From contig NZ_JAUCFJ010000002.1 of NCBI RefSeq assembly GCF_030348505.1, forward strand, positions 1,306,001 through 1,370,000: 64,000 nucleotides of DNA. The letters are read 5' to 3'. This DNA comes from Lysinibacillus sp. G4S2. Lineage in GTDB: Bacteria; Bacillota; Bacilli; Bacillales_A; Planococcaceae. Shown here one piece after another: positions 58,893 through 64,000 of the stretch. The first letter of the stretch is position 1. Every line of letters begins with the position of its first letter. Below the pieces are notes generated by a model. The model made no database searches and was not told the origin of the DNA. It saw nothing but the letters and a program-made list of their open reading frames with translations. The position numbers and the translations under genes are program-made.

Positions 58893-60152
58893 ATGATGAA
58901 TGCTGAAATTCTTGCAGTTGGCTCAGAGTTATTGCTTGGTCAGATTACGAATACAAATGCGAAATTTATTTCTAATCAGTTGTCCGAGTTGGGGATAAAT
59001 GTTTATTATCACACTGTTGTAGGGGATAATGCAAAACGTTTAGAAGAGGCTATTTCCGTTGCAGAGACTCGTGCTGATTTAATCATTTTCTCAGGCGGTC
59101 TTGGTCCTACAAAGGATGATTTAACAAAGGAAACGATTGCTCGTCATCTTGGCGTTAAGCTCGAATTTGATAATATCGCACTGACATATATTGAGCAATT
59201 TTTTGCACAGCGAGGACGTCCAATGACGGACAATAATCGTAAGCAGGCTTTAATACTAGCAGGTAGTGAGGTGCTTGCTAACCATCACGGTATGGCACCT
59301 GGCATGATACTAACAAAAGATGAGCGTACTTATATTTTGCTTCCGGGGCCACCTAAAGAGCTGGAGCCGATGTTCCAGTTTGAAGCAAAGCCAAAGCTTA
59401 GTGCGATGTTAAATGCTGGAGGGGTTATTGCATCGCACGTTATGCGCTTTTATGGAATTGGCGAAGCAGAACTTGAGGTACGTGTCCAAGATATTTTAGA
59501 TTCGCAAACAAACCCAACTGTTGCTCCACTTGCTTCTGACGGCGAGGTTACATTGCGTGTAACGGCCAAGGCAGAATCGGAGCAAGAAGCGCAGCAACTC
59601 ATTGCCGCAAAGGTAGCAGAAATTCAAGCGCTTGTTGGTGACTATCAGTATGGTAGAGATGATGATTCTCTTGCCTCTAAAACAGTAGAAATGTTACTAG
59701 ATAATAAGTTAACAATTGCCGCGGCAGAAAGTTTAACAGCAGGGTTATTTCAGTCAGAGCTTGCTGAGATACCAGGTGTAGGAGATGCCCTTGTTGGTGG
59801 TGTTGTTACGTATACAGAAGAGGCTAAAATTAAGCAGCTTGGTATTTCTAAAGAATTATTAGATACACATGGGATTGTAAGCAGTGAATGTGCAGCGGCC
59901 ATGGCTAGTACAGTACGTAAAAAATTCGCAACGGATATTGGTATTGGATTAACAGGTGCAGCAGGTCCTACGGCTCATGATCATCAACCAGTAGGGACGG
60001 TTTGGATTGGTATTGCGATTGGTAATGAAGAGCCAATTACGTATTTACTTCATTTATCAGGCATGCGCAATACAAATAGACTTCGTACGGTGAAGTTTAC
60101 ATGTCATTATTTAATGCAGCTTTTGGAAGAAAGAGGCTTTAAAAAACGTTAA
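58893..60152 (+). CDS. cinA: CinA competence/damage-inducible protein
   Basis: CinA proteins combine an N-terminal molybdopterin-binding-like domain (about 1-170; GSELLLGQITNTNAKFIS, FSGGLGPTKDD, LLPGPPKE) with a C-terminal PncC-type domain (about 255-415; AAESLTAGLF, GLTGAAGP) that acts on NMN or related compounds. The protein has 419 residues from the ATG at 58893; an ATG three bases later is equally possible. It precedes recA as in many Firmicutes, but a MITE copy and a terminator now lie between them. Confidence 0.94.
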   Translation: MMNAEILAVGSELLLGQITNTNAKFISNQLSELGINVYYHTVVGDNAKRLEEAISVAETRADLIIFSGGLGPTKDDLTKETIARHLGVKLEFDNIALTYIEQFFAQRGRPMTDNNRKQALILAGSEVLANHHGMAPGMILTKDERTYILLPGPPKELEPMFQFEAKPKLSAMLNAGGVIASHVMRFYGIGEAELEVRVQDILDSQTNPTVAPLASDGEVTLRVTAKAESEQEAQQLIAAKVAEIQALVGDYQYGRDDDSLASKTVEMLLDNKLTIAAAESLTAGLFQSELAEIPGVGDALVGGVVTYTEEAKIKQLGISKELLDTHGIVSSECAAAMASTVRKKFATDIGIGLTGAAGPTAHDHQPVGTVWIGIAIGNEEPITYLLHLSGMRNTNRLRTVKFTCHYLMQLLEERGFKKR

Positions 60153-60175
60153 TCAATTTGCTCCGGCATAATATA

Positions 60176-60320
60176 GGTTCATAGGTTTATCACCAAAAGT
60201 TGCGGATGACTTTTGTTAAAACGTCTATTATGAAAATAAGTTGATTGGAGTGGAGGCTGGGCGCCCCCAGGAAAGCGCCCAGCCGGAACGGAAATCAACC
60301 ACAAGTTTTGGTGATGGTCC
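60176..60320. mobile_element. MITE-like repeat, copy 8 (between cinA and recA)
   Basis: This short copy is flanked by a perfect 8-bp duplication, ATAATATA (60168-60175 and 60321-60328), the clearest evidence that the family inserted by transposition. The left end starts GGTTCATA and is followed by GGTTTATCACC; the right end is GGTGATGGTCC. The interior is nearly one hairpin (GCTGGGCGC and GCGCCCAGC with GTTGAT and ATCAAC). It sits between the cinA stop and the cinA terminator. Confidence 0.9.
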
Positions 60321-60339
60321 ATAATATAGTTGAAAATAG

Positions 60340-60376
60340 AAATTTGGGTAGAGAAAAGTTACCCAAATTTTTATTT
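60340..60376 (+). terminator. Terminator before recA (cinA transcript)
   Basis: AAATTTGGGTA and TACCCAAATTT form an 11-bp stem followed by TTATTTT. Confidence 0.82.
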
Positions 60377-60387
60377 TGAAGAAAAAA

Positions 60388-60401
60388 CGAATAAATGTTC
60401 G
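60388..60401. promoter_or_regulatory. LexA (SOS) box upstream of recA
   Basis: CGAATAAATGTTCG closely fits the Bacillus SOS box CGAAC-N4-GTTCG, with one half-site changed by one base (CGAAT). It ends eight bases before the recA -35, so LexA binding would repress recA until DNA damage. Confidence 0.8.
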
Positions 60402-60409
60402 CTTTTTTC

Positions 60410-60438
60410 TTGCGTCTTCTCTTAAAAACAAGTATAGT
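60410..60438 (+). promoter_or_regulatory. recA promoter
   Basis: TTGCGT, 17 bases, then TATAGT form a sigma-A promoter 46 bases before the recA start, adjoining the SOS box. Confidence 0.75.
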
Positions 60439-60483
60439 AGAGATAGAGAAAAACAGTGAACAGTTTTCGAAGGAGGAAAATGA

Positions 60484-61551
60484 ATGAGTGATCGTAAAGC
60501 AGCCTTAGAACAGGCGTTAAAACAAATTGAAAAGAACTTTGGTAAAGGTTCTATCATGAAACTTGGCGAAAAGACGGATTTAGAAATTGCTACATCTTCA
60601 AGTGGTTCGCTAGCACTTGATGCTGCATTAGGTGTAGGTGGTTATCCGCGTGGACGTATTATTGAAGTATACGGCCCTGAATCATCAGGTAAAACAACGG
60701 TTGCGCTTCATGCCATTGCAGAGGTTCAGGCAAATGGTGGACAAGCAGCGTTTATCGATGCTGAGCATGCATTAGATCCAATATATGCACAAAAATTGGG
60801 TGTCAATATTGATGAGCTTCTATTATCTCAACCAGATACAGGAGAACAAGCGCTTGAAATCGCAGAGGCATTAGTACGTAGTGGCGCTATCGATATTATC
60901 GTTATCGACTCAGTAGCAGCATTAGTTCCGAAAGCGGAAATCGAAGGAGATATGGGTGACTCGCATGTTGGTTTACAAGCGCGTTTAATGTCTCAGGCTT
61001 TACGTAAACTTTCAGGTGCTATTAATAAATCAAAAACGATTGCTATTTTCATTAACCAGATTCGTGAAAAGATCGGTGTTATGTTCGGAAACCCAGAAAC
61101 AACGCCTGGTGGTCGTGCACTTAAATTCTATAGCTCCGTTCGCTTAGAAGTTCGTCGTGCAGAAGCCATTAAACAAGGCAATGACATTATGGGTAATCGT
61201 ACTAAAATTAAAATTGTGAAAAACAAAGTAGCGCCACCATTCCGTACAGCTGAAGTTGATATTATGTATGGTGAAGGAATTTCAAAAGAGGGCGAAACAG
61301 TCGATTTAGGTGTTGAACTAGACATCGTTCAAAAAAGCGGTTCTTGGTATGCTTACGGTGATGAGCGCCTAGGCCAAGGTCGTGAAAATGCCAAACAGTA
61401 TTTAAAAGAAAATCCAGCAGTCCTTGACGACATCGCAAATAAAATCCGTGCCTCTTACGGTATTGCGTCTTCTTCGTATACTATTGCTGCGCACGATGAA
61501 GAGGAAGAAATGGATGAAGAATTACAACTTCTACTTGAAGACGAAAAATAA
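60484..61551 (+). CDS. recA: Recombinase RecA
   Basis: RecA forms filaments on single-stranded DNA for strand exchange and triggers LexA cleavage. The 355-residue protein has Walker [10 protein letters not shown] (about 64-72), [10 protein letters not shown], Walker [13 protein letters not shown] and the L2-region sequence [23 protein letters not shown] (in parts). The C-terminus is acidic, as usual. No intron or intein interrupts this gene. ATG after GAAGGAGG. Confidence 0.98.
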   Translation: MSDRKAALEQALKQIEKNFGKGSIMKLGEKTDLEIATSSSGSLALDAALGVGGYPRGRIIEVYGPESSGKTTVALHAIAEVQANGGQAAFIDAEHALDPIYAQKLGVNIDELLLSQPDTGEQALEIAEALVRSGAIDIIVIDSVAALVPKAEIEGDMGDSHVGLQARLMSQALRKLSGAINKSKTIAIFINQIREKIGVMFGNPETTPGGRALKFYSSVRLEVRRAEAIKQGNDIMGNRTKIKIVKNKVAPPFRTAEVDIMYGEGISKEGETVDLGVELDIVQKSGSWYAYGDERLGQGRENAKQYLKENPAVLDDIANKIRASYGIASSSYTIAAHDEEEEMDEELQLLLEDEK

Positions 61552-61608
61552 TTTAAGCCAACATTCATCTCACACCTCTAGAGTGGGAGACTTCTTCTGA
61601 AATAAGTT

Positions 61609-61656
61609 AAAATACATTGTTCCCACTCTTTAGAGTGAGAGCAATGTATTTTTTTA
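61609..61656 (+). terminator. Terminator after recA
   Basis: AAATACATTG and CAATGTATTT are the outer arms and CACTC/GAGTG the inner arms of a long hairpin, followed by seven T. A second small GAGTGGGAG hairpin lies just before it. Confidence 0.85.
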
Positions 61657-61682
61657 ATATTTACCCATACTAGAGAAATATG

Positions 61683-61923
61683 GGCTCATCATCAAAAGTT
61701 GTGGATAACATTTTTTTAAATATATGCCCTGTATATTAGTTGATCTTCGTTACGGCTAGGCGACTCCTTGAGGATTAGCGTCACAGATGAGACCCTGGAA
61801 CGAGCAACGCGAGTGAAGCGGCTCATCGGATGCCCCAGGAAGCTCTGCTCTGCGCGAAAGCGAAGCGACAGCAATCAAAGCCCCCAGTCGGAACGGAAAT
61901 CCAACCACACGTTATGGTGATTC
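61683..61923. mobile_element. MITE-like repeat, copy 9 (between recA and rny)
   Basis: This 241-bp copy has a left end GGCTCATCATC and a degenerate right end GGTGATTCA. The interior is standard: GTTGATCTTCGTTACGGCTAGGCG faces CGGAACGGAAATCC (given in parts), with one GCGAAAGCGAAGCG unit. No reliable target duplication is visible. The rest of the recA-rny gap holds the rny promoter. Confidence 0.85.
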
Positions 61924-62022
61924 AATTTTATGTAAAACCAGGGAAATGTCAGGGAACCGTTTTTCTTAATAAATATGACTTACTTTTTTTCTATAGAAGG
62001 GAGAACAGATGCCCGACTATCC

Positions 62023-62051
62023 TTGACAGAGCTTGTGGCTAGCTATACAAT
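62023..62051 (+). promoter_or_regulatory. Strong promoter of rny
   Basis: A consensus TTGACA, 17 bases and TACAAT lie about 100 bases before rny. It is the closest match to the sigma-A consensus that I found in the window. Confidence 0.82.
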
Positions 62052-62149
62052 TAAATATGTATAATTTCTGAATTATGACTTTAAATAGGCAATACAATGT
62101 ATGCGCCTACTGAAACTGTATTACCTAAATAGCAAGAGGAGGTGTTCAT

Positions 62150-63709
62150 ATGGATGGAATTACTATCATCTCCGCTTTGCTTGGAATCATCGTTGGTGCC
62201 GCTGTTAGCTATATCTACATGAAAAAAGTGAATGACTCAAAAATCACTGGTGCTAAACATGTCGCTGAAACAATCGTTGAAGAAGGAAAACGAGAAGCGG
62301 AGGCATTGAAGAAAGAAGCACTACTTGAAGCCAAAGATGAAACTCACAAATTTCGCACTGAAGCCGAAAATGACATTCGTGAACGTCGTTTAGAACTTCA
62401 AAAACAAGAGAACCGTTTATTGCAAAGAGAAGAGAATCTTGATCGCAAGGATGATGCTCTAAATAAGAGAGAAGCAGGCTTAGAGCGAAAAGAACAGGCT
62501 CTAGCCGAAAGACAACAGCATATTGAACAGATGGAAAGCAAAGTGGACGAGCTCGTTGCCTCGCAAAAAACAGAGCTAGAACGAATTTCTGCTTTAACTA
62601 GAGATGAAGCAAAAGCTATTATCTTAGGAGAAGTAGAAAAAGAGCTAGCAACTGATATTGCTGTGATGACGAAGGAAGCTGAGACACGTGCGAAGGAAGA
62701 ATCAGATAAAAAAGCACGTGAAATTTTATCACTGGCACTGCAGCGTTTTGCAGCAGACCACGTTGCAGAAACAACAGTATCTGTCGTGAACTTGCCAAAT
62801 GATGAAATGAAAGGTCGTATTATTGGTCGTGAAGGTCGAAATATCCGAACTTTGGAAACGTTAACAGGTATAGATTTAATTATTGATGATACTCCAGAGG
62901 CGGTTATTTTATCAGGCTTTGATCCGATTCGTCGTGAAACGGCTCGACTTGCACTTGAAAAACTTGTACAGGATGGCCGCATTCACCCTGCTCGAATTGA
63001 GGAAATGGTGGAGAAAGCTCGTCGTGAAGTGGATGAGCAAATCCGCGAAACAGGTGAGCAAACAACATTTGAAATTGGCATTCATAACTTACATCCAGAT
63101 TTAATGAAGATTTTAGGCCGCATGAAATATCGTACAAGTTATGGACAAAACGTCCTAAAACATTCAATTGAAGTCGCATATTTAGCAGGCTTGCTCGCTG
63201 CTGAACTTGGTGAAGATGTAGCATTAGCTCGTCGTGCTGGCTTATTACATGATATTGGTAAGGCAATCGACCATGAAGTTGAAGGTAGCCACGTCGAAAT
63301 CGGTGTGGAGTTAGCAACAAAATACAAAGAACATCCAGTCGTTATAAATAGTATTGCTTCTCACCACGGTGATACAGAAGCAACATCTGTTATCGCAGTT
63401 TTAGTAGCTGCTGCAGATGCATTATCAGCAGCTCGTCCAGGTGCTCGAAGTGAGACACTTGAAAACTATATCCGCAGACTTGAAAAGTTAGAAGAAATTT
63501 CTGAAAGCTATGATGGTGTAGAAAAATCCTTTGCGATTCAGGCGGGTCGTGAAATTCGTATTATTGTACAACCTGAAAAAATTGATGACTTAGCTTCACA
63601 TCGCTTAGCGCGAGATATCCGTAAGCGTATCGAAGAAGAACTTGATTACCCAGGTCATATAAAAGTAACTGTCATTCGTGAAACACGTGCAGTGGAGTAT
63701 GCGAAATAA
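62150..63709 (+). CDS. rny: Ribonuclease Y
   Basis: RNase Y is a membrane-bound endonuclease that starts mRNA decay. The 519-residue protein has an N-terminal transmembrane helix (about 4-26), a long charged coiled coil (about 30-190), a KH domain (about 210-270; [15 protein letters not shown]) and an HD domain with H367-D368 in [12 protein letters not shown]. With rnjB and pnp in the same window, three major RNA-decay enzymes are encoded here. A terminator follows. Confidence 0.97.
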   Translation: MDGITIISALLGIIVGAAVSYIYMKKVNDSKITGAKHVAETIVEEGKREAEALKKEALLEAKDETHKFRTEAENDIRERRLELQKQENRLLQREENLDRKDDALNKREAGLERKEQALAERQQHIEQMESKVDELVASQKTELERISALTRDEAKAIILGEVEKELATDIAVMTKEAETRAKEESDKKAREILSLALQRFAADHVAETTVSVVNLPNDEMKGRIIGREGRNIRTLETLTGIDLIIDDTPEAVILSGFDPIRRETARLALEKLVQDGRIHPARIEEMVEKARREVDEQIRETGEQTTFEIGIHNLHPDLMKILGRMKYRTSYGQNVLKHSIEVAYLAGLLAAELGEDVALARRAGLLHDIGKAIDHEVEGSHVEIGVELATKYKEHPVVINSIASHHGDTEATSVIAVLVAAADALSAARPGARSETLENYIRRLEKLEEISESYDGVEKSFAIQAGREIRIIVQPEKIDDLASHRLARDIRKRIEEELDYPGHIKVTVIRETRAVEYAK

Positions 63710-63719
63710 TGTTGAAAGT

Positions 63720-63762
63720 TAGAGGTTTCTCTAGATGAAAATCTAGAGAAGCCTCTTTTTTA
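63720..63762 (+). terminator. Terminator after rny
   Basis: AGAGGTTTCTCTAGAT and ATCTAGAGAAGCCTCT form a 16-bp stem (one G-T-type mismatch) with a GAAA loop and a T run. Confidence 0.92.
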
Positions 63763-63779
63763 TTGTTTTTATCATAAAA

Positions 63780-64000
63780 GAACTGAAGTGATGGATTAGC
63801 AGCGAAAAGGGCAGGAAGAAGAGCTGGAGTGATGGAAGGCATCCAAAGTGACGGATAGAAAAGGCGAAGCGAAGGAAAGAAGGGCCGAAGCGACGGATAG
63901 AAAAGGCGAAGCGAAGGAAAGAAGAGCCAGAGCGACGGATAAAAGCAGAAGCGACGGATAGAAAGGGCAGAGCGACAAATAAAAGCAGAAGCGACGGATA
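63780..64000. repeat. Second 42/21-bp tandem array, running off the window
   Basis: Units built on GAAGCGACGGATAGAAA and GGCGAAGCGAAGGAAAGAAG repeat with 42-base spacing (GTGACGG/GCGACGG anchors at 63848, 63890 and 63932), then at 19-21 bases to the window end. Sequence differs from the array at 41048, but period and intergenic setting are the same. A minus-strand frame (63796-63978) is a by-product of the repeat. The array continues beyond base 64000. Confidence 0.85.

Noticed and set aside
63796..63978. Minus-strand Leu/Ser/Ala-rich frame at the window end
   Set aside because: It is produced by the tandem repeat; composition and period follow the DNA repeat exactly.

Overview
The window is a low-GC Bacillales chromosome segment, most likely from a spore-forming Planococcaceae/Lysinibacillus-type organism (inference). 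Gene content and order follow the Bacillus subtilis block from cheA to rny (ymdA): che genes-sigD-swrB-rpsB-tsf-pyrH-frr-uppS-cdsA-dxr-rasP-proS-polC-rimP-nusA-ylxR-ylxQ-infB-ylxP-rbfA-truB-ribF-rpsO-pnp-mlpA-ymxH-spoVFA/B-asd-dapA-rnjB-spoIIIE-ymfC-nup-ymfF/H/I/J/K/rodZ-pgsA-cinA-recA-rny. Sporulation genes (dipicolinate synthase, spoIIIE, ymxH) and motility genes (che, sigD, swrB) are present. Relative to B. subtilis, dapG, ylxY, tepA and pbpX are missing from their usual places.

Layout: 1-5.6 kb chemotaxis and flagellar regulation; 5.8-15.7 kb translation factors, UMP kinase, undecaprenyl-PP, CDP-DAG and isoprenoid synthesis, and site-2 protease; 16.0-21.7 kb polC, split by a group II intron; 22.1-32.9 kb transcription/translation factors, riboflavin kinase and PNPase; 33.4-40.9 kb processing peptidase, DPA synthase and lysine/DAP genes, interrupted by an opposite-strand GntR-ABC transporter operon (34.6-37.1 kb); 41.8-52.3 kb RNase J2, SpoIIIE, a GntR regulator and a nucleoside ABC importer; 52.7-63.7 kb the ymfF-pgsA-cinA group, recA and RNase Y.

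The notable content lies between and inside these ordinary genes. (1) polC is interrupted by a roughly 1.27-kb group II intron (18989-20253) placed in the codon after the catalytic Asp-x-Asp motif. Only a start-like stub of its maturase gene remains. (2) A dispersed MITE-like repeat occurs nine times. It has 11-bp terminal inverted repeats (GGCTCATCACC/GGTGATGAGCC), several copies have 7-8 bp A/T-rich target duplications, and its interior can fold as one long hairpin. One copy sits inside the intron where the maturase gene should be, one supplies the last codons and stop of ribF, and one is a 50-bp minimal form. (3) Two intergenic tandem arrays share a 42-bp period with a sub-period near 21 bp (41048-41530, and 63780 to the window end). 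(4) A second structured repeat occurs once on each side of polC.

Regulatory features readable by eye include good sigma-A promoters (sigD, rpsB, uppS, rimP, rnjB, recA, rny), a LexA-type box before recA, a leader terminator before rimP-nusA, a hairpin in the pnp leader, an operator-like palindrome over the GntR-ABC promoter, and many intrinsic terminators. Functions are assigned from recalled family motifs and synteny; no database search was run.
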